DNA of 13,988 nt, taken from NCBI GenBank assembly GCA_902780365.1, contig CACZFE010000019.1, positions 1 through 13,988 of the forward strand, given 5' to 3'. Positions 1-6,374 of this stretch are shown here, piece by piece (positions within the stretch are counted from its first letter, which is position 1; each line of letters opens with the position of its first letter). Made by a program: the position numbers and the translations under genes. The DNA is from an uncultured Spirochaetales bacterium (lineage in GTDB: Bacteria; UBP6; UBA1177). The notes below the pieces were generated by a model, which made no database searches, was not told where the DNA came from, and was given only the letters and a program-made list of their open reading frames with translations.

Positions 1-1
1 C

Positions 2-1027
2 GGCGAGGACGAAAAATCGGCGAAAAACGACGCGCTGTCACAGCTTGCGAACTCCATTGTCGCCGACATAGCTTCAAAAACGGTGATAAGTCAGGAAGAA
101 AGGGACGGCAAATACACGGAATCATTGAAAAACGACATCGTTGTCCGTTCGAATGTCTTTCTCAAGGGAGTTCTTTTCACAAAACCTGTGAAAAAAGGCG
201 GAATTGTTGAAGTTACGGCTTTTATGACGCAGGGAACGATAGTAAATACGATTACTTACCTTCTTAAAACCATGCCCGACGACATCGAAACGCTTCCTCC
301 TGAAAAGTATGACGATGTCCTTACGATGATCTATCTTTCCTATTCGCTGCTTTACGCCGTGACCGACAGGCAGATCCCTGAAAGAGCCAAGTATATCGCA
401 ATGCTGGGCGATCTGAAAGCCGAGATCGAAAAGCTCGCTTCATACGGTTCGGTATATTTTCAGGAAAGTTCGGGAGCGAAAGGGAGCGTCGAGATCTCGG
501 GAAAGAAATATGAACTCAACAAAAAGATATTCCTTAAACCGGCGAATTATAAATTTGTAGTCAAATTAGATGGTTACAGAAATATCAGCGGGTCTTTCAG
601 TCTTGTGAAAGGAGATAAGAAATTTGTGGAAGTTCCCCTTATCGCTGAACTTTCGGGGAAGAAGGAAGTCTTTTTAAAAGTCGAAAGTCCTGTCAGGATG
701 ATCGACGACATCGAAAAGGCGCTGCTTGATTTCGGGATCGTCCCGACTCAGAAAAAGGAGCTTCCTCATCAGGTTGTCGTTATTGTCAAAACTGCTTCGA
801 TAAAGGTCGATAATTATGAAAAATACACGGTTTCGGTCGATATCCACACTTTCAGAAACGGTCAGAAATTCAAAATCGCGCACTACAGCCACAAACCGTT
901 TTTCGTGACAGCGCGGAACCGTGACGAGAAGGTTAGGGAAGAGAGCAGGAAAGTTTCTATTGCAGTTGTTCAGAAGTTTCTTTCGTCGATAGATCTGAAA
1001 GAATTTTTCGGAGAGTCAGGCAACTAA
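2..1027 (+). CDS. LPP20-like / PEGA-domain envelope protein, 5' end outside window
   Basis: The reading frame is open from base 2, so the start lies upstream of the window; the GTG at 83 is an internal Val codon. About 341 residues are visible. The first ~90 (GEDEKSAKNDALSQLANSI, then a segment ending near base 280) have the alternating Ala/Leu helix and following strands typical of LPP20/FlgT-type domains. Bases ~476-650 encode a PEGA-like domain: a small beta unit with KGSVEISG, then a Tyr-rich strand and DGYRNISG, ending in VEVPL. The C-terminal ~115 residues look like a second alpha/beta domain ending in an amphipathic helix. PEGA domains are generally found in extracytoplasmic or surface proteins, so an envelope location is inferred; the signal peptide cannot be seen. 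It ends with TAA, 65 bases before the next start. The family call is by pattern, not alignment. No enzymatic function can be assigned. Confidence 0.62.
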   Translation, partial: GEDEKSAKNDALSQLANSIVADIASKTVISQEERDGKYTESLKNDIVVRSNVFLKGVLFTKPVKKGGIVEVTAFMTQGTIVNTITYLLKTMPDDIETLPPEKYDDVLTMIYLSYSLLYAVTDRQIPERAKYIAMLGDLKAEIEKLASYGSVYFQESSGAKGSVEISGKKYELNKKIFLKPANYKFVVKLDGYRNISGSFSLVKGDKKFVEVPLIAELSGKKEVFLKVESPVRMIDDIEKALLDFGIVPTQKKELPHQVVVIVKTASIKVDNYEKYTVSVDIHTFRNGQKFKIAHYSHKPFFVTARNRDEKVREESRKVSIAVVQKFLSSIDLKEFFGESGN

Positions 1028-1034
1028 AAATTCC

Positions 1035-1062
1035 TTGAAATTTTTGCAAAAATAGTTAATAT
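1035..1062 (+). promoter_or_regulatory. Putative sigma-70 promoter of the lipoprotein-rsfS-rlmH operon
   Basis: TTGAAA (1035-1040), a 16-base spacer and TAATAT (1057-1062) form a plausible -35/-10 pair. They are followed by a GCG discriminator (AACGCG, 1063-1068), then eight T (1069-1076) and G. The spacer is largely filled by a perfect 14-base palindrome (1040-1053). Transcription would start near 1069, about 24 bases before the ATG. Confidence 0.5.
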
Positions 1063-1082
1063 AACGCGTTTTTTTTGTTTGT

Positions 1083-1088
1083 AAGGTG
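1083..1088 (+). promoter_or_regulatory. Ribosome binding site deciding the 1093 start
   Basis: AAGGTG lies 4 bases before ATG 1093. An upstream in-frame TTG at 1075 falls inside the T-rich initially transcribed region and has no Shine-Dalgarno, so 1093 is preferred; it also puts the signal peptide at the N-terminus. Confidence 0.6.
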
Positions 1089-1092
1089 CAGA

Positions 1093-2022
1093 ATGAAACA
1101 GTTTTTCGGTTTTTTCTTTTTGATTTTAATAGTTCTTTCGGTTTCCTGCAGTGAAGACCGGAAAGAAAGCGGATTCCGCGTGTTCGACGAAGAAACTTAC
1201 AAGCCGGTTGTCGATGAAAGCCAGATCTATACGTCGCTTGACGAGCTTGAAAAGCTGATAGTCGCTCCGGTTTACTATTTCCGCGACAAAAACGGGATCT
1301 ATTCCTTCTCTCAGAAAATGTCTTACAGCACGGTTTCATCCGACGAGGACGGAAACAAAAGGGAACTTCACACAAGCGAAAGCGCGAAATACGAAAGCGA
1401 CAAGGCGGGCAACTTCGCGATGAGTTACAAAAACGACAAAAACGAAGGCTGGGACATAGTCTGGAAGGACAATTTCCTTTACCGCAAACCGTTCGGCGGC
1501 GAGTTTACGAAAACTTTCAGCATGGGCGAGCACAAAATGATGCGGGACAACAGTTTCAACGCGATCCCTTCGATTTACCTCATGCTGCGCGACCACGCTT
1601 CGATAGAATCTTCCAAAGCTGAAGGTAAAGGACATACCGTGACGATAGTTTTCAGCGACAAGAAGACGGAGCGTTCTGCACTTCCGCAGAAAAAGTATCT
1701 CCAGAATCTTCAGGGGACCGAGGAAAAGCACGATGACGACATGATAAAAAGTTTCGGCGGCAAAAAGAAAGAGAACATCAAGGGAAAAATGACGGTCCAT
1801 GTCGCTTCCGACGGTGCTGTGACCGAAATGAAAATAGAGGAGCTTTCGTTCAGGTTCTCCGAGGAGGGTGTTGCGTTCGACATCAGCGGCGAGAGAAAGC
1901 TTTCAACAGGTTCGGCGGTTATTTCGGAACCTGAATACAACGAGGAATATCACAGAAGAACGCTTGATTCTTCAAAAAACATAATGAAAAAACAAGAAAA
2001 GAAGCAAAATGACGAAAAGTGA
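1093..2022 (+). CDS. Putative lipoprotein of unknown function, first gene of rsfS operon
   Basis: 309 residues from ATG 1093. The N-terminus MKQFFGFFFLILIVLSVSCS is a hydrophobic signal peptide with a candidate lipidated Cys19. The lipobox is loose (Ser at -3), but Ser at -1 is normal. The rest has no cysteine or membrane segment that I can see. Residues ~30-125 are rich in short strands and aromatic residues. Residues ~195-220 are Lys-rich. The following part (KGKMTVHVASDG, then EMKIEELSFRF and VAFDISGERKLS) alternates as beta strands, reminiscent of LolA/LppX-like half-barrels, but this resemblance is weak. The last ~15 residues are very charged (KKQEKKQNDEK), and their codons overlap the start of rsfS by 14 bases, implying coupled translation. 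I do not recognise the family. Confidence 0.72.
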   Translation: MKQFFGFFFLILIVLSVSCSEDRKESGFRVFDEETYKPVVDESQIYTSLDELEKLIVAPVYYFRDKNGIYSFSQKMSYSTVSSDEDGNKRELHTSESAKYESDKAGNFAMSYKNDKNEGWDIVWKDNFLYRKPFGGEFTKTFSMGEHKMMRDNSFNAIPSIYLMLRDHASIESSKAEGKGHTVTIVFSDKKTERSALPQKKYLQNLQGTEEKHDDDMIKSFGGKKKENIKGKMTVHVASDGAVTEMKIEELSFRFSEEGVAFDISGERKLSTGSAVISEPEYNEEYHRRTLDSSKNIMKKQEKKQNDEK

Positions 2023-2362
2023 AAAATTAGAAACGGTTATCCGCACCCTTTCCGATAAAAAAGGTGTGAACATTATGGTTTTCGATGTCGAGAAGAAGTC
2101 GGGTTATACCGATTTTATGGTTTTTGTTACCGGAACGAGCACCCAGCACAATACGACTATGGCCGATTCGCTTTTCCGCGAACTTAAAAACGCCGGATTC
2201 GCGAAACCTCTCATCGAAGGTGAGACGAGCGCGAAATGGATCCTTGTCGATGCCGGAAGCGTTGTAGTAAACATCATGCTTGAGGAACTGCGCGACTACT
2301 ACTCTCTGGAAGACATCTGGAGCGGCTGCGCGAAAGTCGATATAAGTTCTTATCTTCAGTAA
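2009..2362 (+). CDS. rsfS: Ribosomal silencing factor RsfS (YbeB/Iojap family)
   Basis: 117 residues, normal family length. RsfS binds ribosomal protein uL14 on the 50S subunit and blocks joining of the subunits, lowering translation in starvation or stationary phase (family knowledge). The diagnostic blocks are present in order: SGYTDFMVFVTGTSTQHN (residues ~31-48, family pattern 'sDyfVI.tG.S.rq'), EGETSAKWILVDAGSVVVNI (~71-90) and LRDYYSLEDIW (~94-104, family 'R.yY.LE.lW'). The 'VVVN' stretch has Asn where most homologues I know have His ('VVVH'). The ATG at 2009 lies within the end of the lipoprotein gene. The stop shares one base with the rlmH ATG (TAATG), so the three genes form one translationally coupled operon. 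The rsfS-rlmH pairing is common, for example in E. coli (ybeB-ybeA). Confidence 0.95.
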   Translation: MTKSEKLETVIRTLSDKKGVNIMVFDVEKKSGYTDFMVFVTGTSTQHNTTMADSLFRELKNAGFAKPLIEGETSAKWILVDAGSVVVNIMLEELRDYYSLEDIWSGCAKVDISSYLQ

Positions 2363-2793
2363 TGAAAATCACTTTAATCGTTGTAGGAAAACTCAAAAGC
2401 CAGTTCAGGGAGATAGATGATTTTTTTCAGAAAAGGATAAAGATCTATTCTCCGCTTGAAATAATTGAGCTGAAAGAGCGCAACGACATCGTGCTTGAAA
2501 CTGAAAGCATAATAAAATCGATACCAGTGAATTCGTTTGTGGTCGCTTTGCGTGAAACCGGAAAAGGGCTTGACTCGCTTTCTTTCGCAAAACTTTTAAG
2601 CGAAAAATCGGTCTCGCACGGCTCGGTCTGCTTCGTGATAGGGGGCGCTTACGGATTCGGCGACATAAACGAAAACCTCACTCTTTCGATCGCGCCGTGG
2701 ACGCTTCCGCACCAGCTTGCGCGTATAAACATTCTTGAGCAGATATACCGCGGACTTTCGATAAACAGCGGCTCCGGCTACCATCACGGGTGA
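2362..2793 (+). CDS. rlmH: 23S rRNA (pseudouridine-1915-N3)-methyltransferase RlmH
   Basis: 143 residues, slightly shorter than the ~155 of E. coli. RlmH is a SPOUT-fold enzyme that uses S-adenosylmethionine to methylate pseudouridine 1915 in helix 69 of 23S rRNA on assembled 70S ribosomes. Visible signatures are MKITLIVVGKLK at the N-terminus, the SAM-binding loop FVIGGAYGFG (residues ~91-100), the knot segment LSIAPWTLPHQLARI (~107-121), EQIYRGLSINSGSGYHHG at the C-terminus, and conserved Tyr-His near the end. The YHH ending, rather than E. coli YHR, resembles what I recall from Bacteroidota-type RlmH, but that is weak phylogenetic evidence. It starts at the TAATG overlap with rsfS and has no separate promoter. 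Its last codons form the 5' arm of the following terminator. Confidence 0.95.
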   Translation: MKITLIVVGKLKSQFREIDDFFQKRIKIYSPLEIIELKERNDIVLETESIIKSIPVNSFVVALRETGKGLDSLSFAKLLSEKSVSHGSVCFVIGGAYGFGDINENLTLSIAPWTLPHQLARINILEQIYRGLSINSGSGYHHG

Positions 2794-2820
2794 ATTTTTT
2801 ATTAAACCCGTTTTTATCAT
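2786..2820 (+). terminator. Putative intrinsic terminator after rlmH
   Basis: ACGGGT (2786-2791) pairs with ACCCGT (2806-2811), enclosing 14 bases that can form a further short AAT/ATT pairing. A run of T (2811-2815) and TATCATT follow. The 5' arm overlaps the final Gly codon and stop of rlmH. The stem is short (6 bp), so efficiency is uncertain, but the position at the operon end and before a new promoter fits. Confidence 0.55.
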
Positions 2821-2847
2821 TGAAAAAAAATCCTGTTTTCTTAATAT
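2820..2847 (+). promoter_or_regulatory. Putative promoter of the lytic transglycosylase gene
   Basis: TTGAAA (2820-2825), a 16-base spacer and TAATAT (2842-2847) match the arrangement seen at 1035-1062. TATTAT (2845-2850) is an alternative -10. It is followed by GCGGA, TTTT and G (2851-2860), again a GC-rich discriminator and T tract. An AGAGG Shine-Dalgarno (2862-2866) precedes ATG 2872. The leader would be only about 15-20 bases. Confidence 0.45.
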
Positions 2848-2871
2848 TATGCGGATTTTGAAGAGGTTCGC

Positions 2872-5241
2872 ATGAAACCGTCGGTTTTTGTTCTGTTTTC
2901 GGTCCTGTTTTTAACTTTCCGGCTTTTTTCATACAACGACTGTCTCAACGAGGAGCAGATCACTGACAACTGCATCAGAGAACTTTTCAAAGCCAGTGAA
3001 TTTGCCCTTGCCGCGTCGCATATAGACAAGGCAGAGTTTGCTTCGAAGACCGATTCTACGATCCTGAAAATCGAGCTTCTTATCAAACTTGCGCGTTACG
3101 ACGAGACTGAAAAACTGATAAATTCTCTGCCGAACGATGTGAAAAACACCCTTTACTACAAGGTGATGCTGGTGAAGACTTTCGCGGCGAGAAAACGCTT
3201 CAATCAGGCTCTCGAAATTATCGACGAAATAAAAAGTTCGTATCCTCTCTACTATCTTTTCAGTGATCTTGAGTGTCTGAAAGGCGATGTCGCGCTTTAC
3301 AGGAAGCAGTATGATTCCGCGATCGAATTTTATGACAAATGCCTTGACGCGCAGGATAACGGTGTCGCCGCTTTCAACCGCATCCTGGCGCTTGAAAAAA
3401 ACGGTGAACCGCAGGTCACTTTTCTCAAGGATTATGTCGAATATATGGACAGTTACGGCTCTCTTTCGTGGAAAAACCAGGTCGTGGATAGGCTCGTAAA
3501 ACTCAAGAAAAACAAAGGAGTTCCGAACTCTTCTTCGCCGTACTATGTCAGATGGCTTTCGATAATGCGGCGCGAAAACAGGCTTTCGCAGTTCTTTAGC
3601 GACGAATATCTGACTCTGCCGTTCCCTGCGAATCTTGAGATAGCCGACTATCTGATTTCTGCAAAACGCTATTCCGATGCGCTGAAGATGCTTGACGACG
3701 CGATTTCAAAGCAGACAAAGGCGAACGATGCGAAATACAAGCTCGTGAACAAAAAATACAGAGTTCTCAATCAGGCCGGGCGAGAGATCGAAGCGGCCGA
3801 TTTTCTGCTCAAGTCCTCGGATGAATTTGCCGGAACGCAGAGAGACAGGATGAAATTCCTTTCTGCGCTGGTCTATTTTGAAAACGGCATGGCGGAAAAG
3901 AGCAAGGAGATTTTGGGCGGAATAGTCGCAATGAAGCAGAACTCGAAATATTTCATGCTTTCGCTCTACAAACTGGGGCTTATTTATCTTTTCGAAGGAA
4001 ACGACCTCTACGCGTTCACGATGTGGTCGGAATTTCTTCTTTCCGAAAAGATGAATTACGACAAATTCGTTGACGGGAAGGGGAGTTATGAGGCGATAAC
4101 GGGTCTCACCGCGCTTCTTGACAGGATAAACGGCTACTGCGCCGCGCTTTCGGACTTTAATTTTCAGTGTTCTGTCGATGAAAGCGGTATTCCGGAAAGC
4201 CTGAACAGCTTTATTTCATATTACGATTTCACCTATTTTCACATAATCGAGCGCGACGAGTTCAAGAAGAGACCGGACTTCGGCAATGTTTCTGCGACTT
4301 CGCAGAAGTGGCTTGCGAATAAGGCTGAGATAGGCGCTACAAAAGATGAGTTCATCAACTCTCTGAACCAGCTCTCCGCCAAAATAAAAAAGCGCGAACC
4401 GGCGGTTATGATTGACCTTTTTCTGAAGGCAGACGATCTTGACGGAGTCGAGTTTTATGTCGATATGATGCGGATCTACACTTCTTACAATGAGGCAAAA
4501 CACGCGAAAAACGCTTCTTCGATGAAAATTCCGATGCCGGAAGCGCAGATAATCGACGAGTTTTCATCAAACTACAGGGAGATCCTTTCTCAAATACATC
4601 TTGTCTACAACAAATTCTTCAAAAAAACGGCGAAAGTCACGAGCTACTACTACAACCAGCTCAGTCCGGAACTGACTTATTCGCCGCACTACGGCAAAAA
4701 AGAGGAGTGGAGGCTGCTTTATCCGACGCCTTACCTCGAAGTCGTCCTGAAACTTGCGGGAGAGTTCAACGTTCCTGTGCAGCTCATCTATTCGATAATG
4801 CGTGCCGAAACATACTACCGCGAATCGCTTTCATCGAACGTGGGAGCTCTCGGACTCATGCAGATCATGCCGCAGACATTCGAGAAAATAAGCAAGTTCG
4901 GCGGGATAAAGATCAAAGACCCGATGGATCCCTACGACAGCATGAAGGCTTCGGTCTGGTATCTTTCAAAACTCCTGAAGCGTTTCGACAACAATCTCAT
5001 TGCCGCGACAGCCGCATACAATGCAGGTCCGCACAATGTCTCCGACTGGATTTCGCGTTACGGCGGCAGGGAAGCCTATCTTTTCGTCGAGATGATCCCT
5101 TACAAAGAGACGCGCGACTATGTCAAAAAAGTTATGAAATTCTACATGATCTACAGTTATATCTACGAAGACGAATTCTTCAACGTCGGTCTGAACGGCG
5201 TTTATGATGTCCATGAAAATAAAGATGTAGTAAACTTCTGA
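2872..5241 (+). CDS. Slt-type soluble lytic murein transglycosylase with TPR-like N-terminal domain
   Basis: 789 residues, longer than E. coli Slt70 (~645). It starts with a signal peptide (MKPSVFVLFSVLFLTFRLFS), so it is exported to the periplasm. Residues ~55-400 contain TPR-like helical hairpins (for example ALEIIDEIKSSYP and DSAIEFYDKCLDA), as in the Slt70 superhelical ring. Residues ~400-620 are helical without clear repeats. The C-terminal SLT domain (~625-775) is complete: LYPTPYLEVV lead-in, catalytic Glu646 in IMRAETYYRE, GALGLMQIMP (~658-667), AATAAYNAGPHNV (~711-723) and the YVKKVM helix. This family cleaves the MurNAc-GlcNAc bond to form 1,6-anhydroMurNAc ends during wall turnover. 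AGAGG supports ATG 2872. The gene stands alone between two promoters. The catalytic call is firm; equivalence to E. coli slt rather than a related SLT subgroup is less certain, so no symbol is given. Confidence 0.93.
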   Translation: MKPSVFVLFSVLFLTFRLFSYNDCLNEEQITDNCIRELFKASEFALAASHIDKAEFASKTDSTILKIELLIKLARYDETEKLINSLPNDVKNTLYYKVMLVKTFAARKRFNQALEIIDEIKSSYPLYYLFSDLECLKGDVALYRKQYDSAIEFYDKCLDAQDNGVAAFNRILALEKNGEPQVTFLKDYVEYMDSYGSLSWKNQVVDRLVKLKKNKGVPNSSSPYYVRWLSIMRRENRLSQFFSDEYLTLPFPANLEIADYLISAKRYSDALKMLDDAISKQTKANDAKYKLVNKKYRVLNQAGREIEAADFLLKSSDEFAGTQRDRMKFLSALVYFENGMAEKSKEILGGIVAMKQNSKYFMLSLYKLGLIYLFEGNDLYAFTMWSEFLLSEKMNYDKFVDGKGSYEAITGLTALLDRINGYCAALSDFNFQCSVDESGIPESLNSFISYYDFTYFHIIERDEFKKRPDFGNVSATSQKWLANKAEIGATKDEFINSLNQLSAKIKKREPAVMIDLFLKADDLDGVEFYVDMMRIYTSYNEAKHAKNASSMKIPMPEAQIIDEFSSNYREILSQIHLVYNKFFKKTAKVTSYYYNQLSPELTYSPHYGKKEEWRLLYPTPYLEVVLKLAGEFNVPVQLIYSIMRAETYYRESLSSNVGALGLMQIMPQTFEKISKFGGIKIKDPMDPYDSMKASVWYLSKLLKRFDNNLIAATAAYNAGPHNVSDWISRYGGREAYLFVEMIPYKETRDYVKKVMKFYMIYSYIYEDEFFNVGLNGVYDVHENKDVVNF

Positions 5242-5268
5242 TTGATGTAAAATAAATCTAATTTTTAT

Positions 5269-5296
5269 TTGACAAAAATCTTTCTTTAGTTATAAA
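5269..5296 (+). promoter_or_regulatory. Near-consensus sigma-70 promoter of the beta-helix lipoprotein operon
   Basis: TTGACA (5269-5274), a 16-base spacer and TATAAA (5291-5296). An ATTTTT/AAAAAT inverted repeat (5261-5266, 5274-5279) straddles the -35. Unlike the other promoters here, the sequence after the -10 (TATGTCTGTTAATG) has no GC discriminator or T tract. A GGAG (5319-5322) precedes ATG 5331. Confidence 0.6.
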
Positions 5297-5330
5297 TATG
5301 TCTGTTAATGTATTCTTTGGAGTTTGAAAA

Positions 5331-6374
5331 ATGGATAAGTTTTTGTTTATCTTGGCTTCTGTTTTTGTTTTGTCGTGTTCGGAAAACAGGGTCTCAGATT
5401 ATTCATTGGCGGAAGAGTGCGGCGGAAAGTGCTATGTCGCGCATGATATCAATTCTTTGCAGGATGCGCTGGTCAATTCAGCCGCCGTTTTTTCAAACTG
5501 CGTATGCCTTGAAAGCGGAGTCTTTGAAGGTTCCGTGACTGTCGGCAGGCAGATCAGGATTTTTGGCAGGAAAGACGGTTCAACTTATTTGGAAAGTCTT
5601 GCAGTTTCAGATGTTTCAGGAGTTTTCCTGCGTGATTTTTCTTTTAAAAACATCTCGACTGATCCAGCTGCGCTTTTTATTTCTGGAAGTTCTGTCGAAA
5701 TGGAAAATATCTCTTTTTCAGGGATAAGCGCTAGTTCAGTTTTCGGCGGTCGCGGGATCGTGATTTCGGGCAAAGAGTCGGAAGTCTTGATTAGAAATTC
5801 AAAAATTGAAAGAACCGATGGAACGGGAATCCTGATAAACGGTTCTCACAAAATCACTCTCGAAAATGTTAAGGTTTCAAAATGCGGTTTTGCCGCTCTA
5901 TGGTCGCAGAATCAAAGCGAAAAAAGAGGATTTTTGTCTGTTTCCGGCAGCACTTTTTCCGATAACGGCGCCGCTGCTATAGAAATTTTAGGGAATACAG
6001 CCCTGCAAATTTCAGGAAGTTCGATCGAAGGAGTGAGAAAGAGGGAGGTCTCGCTTGAAACCGTGGGGGACGGAATAGTCGTGAAGAATCCGTTTCTTTC
6101 CGAAAGCGGCTCTGTCGCCATTGAAGACAGCTCTGTTTCGGATTTTGCCCGTGCCGGAATAATTCTCGACGGTGACGATTCAACAGCGTTTCCCGGTGCA
6201 ATATTCAAAAATCTTTCGATTTCTTCGGATGCAGGCTCGTTCGGTCTTGTCGTGCAGAACGCTCCGGAAGATAAGGCTTTGAGAGATGGAATTGCCCGGA
6301 ACAGTTTTGCGATAGCCGATATGAAGCTGGAAGAAGAACTTTTTATAATAGATACTTTTTTTGAACTCCAATGA
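5331..6374 (+). CDS. Right-handed parallel beta-helix lipoprotein (shorter paralogue)
   Basis: 347 residues. MDKFLFILASVFVLSCSEN is a lipoprotein signal peptide with lipobox VLSC and lipidated Cys16, so it should be anchored in an outer or inner membrane leaflet; Ser at +2 does not suggest an inner-membrane Asp signal. Residues ~60-330 are a run of ~20-25-residue beta-helix coils with alternating hydrophobic residues and Asn/Gly/Ser turns (for example LIRNSKIERTDGTGILING, LQISGSSIEGV, VAIEDSSVSDFARAGIILDG), as in NosD/CASH-type and pectate-lyase-like folds. I see no lyase or glycosidase catalytic signature, so a binding or structural surface role is more likely than an enzyme; this is inference. 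Cysteines 30, 34, 57 and 59 could form disulfides in the N-terminal cap. The stop overlaps the start of a longer paralogue by 4 bases (ATGA). Confidence 0.85.
   Translation: MDKFLFILASVFVLSCSENRVSDYSLAEECGGKCYVAHDINSLQDALVNSAAVFSNCVCLESGVFEGSVTVGRQIRIFGRKDGSTYLESLAVSDVSGVFLRDFSFKNISTDPAALFISGSSVEMENISFSGISASSVFGGRGIVISGKESEVLIRNSKIERTDGTGILINGSHKITLENVKVSKCGFAALWSQNQSEKRGFLSVSGSTFSDNGAAAIEILGNTALQISGSSIEGVRKREVSLETVGDGIVVKNPFLSESGSVAIEDSSVSDFARAGIILDGDDSTAFPGAIFKNLSISSDAGSFGLVVQNAPEDKALRDGIARNSFAIADMKLEEELFIIDTFFELQ

Noticed and set aside
83..85. GTG as a start codon for the first gene
   Set aside because: The frame is open to the window edge, and upstream residues continue the LPP20-like helix pattern. 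No Shine-Dalgarno precedes it.
1336..1800. 154-residue antisense open frame within the lipoprotein gene
   Set aside because: It has no motif and no plausible upstream signal, and it is fully covered by a sense gene with signal peptide, RBS and operon context.
4707..5207. 166-residue + strand open frame in another frame within the SLT domain
   Set aside because: It overlaps the catalytic domain, has an Arg/Cys-rich composition without motifs, and is a frame shadow.
5242..5330. Terminator after the transglycosylase gene
   Set aside because: No GC-containing inverted repeat with a T-run is visible. Only AT-rich sequence leading into the TTGACA promoter is present.
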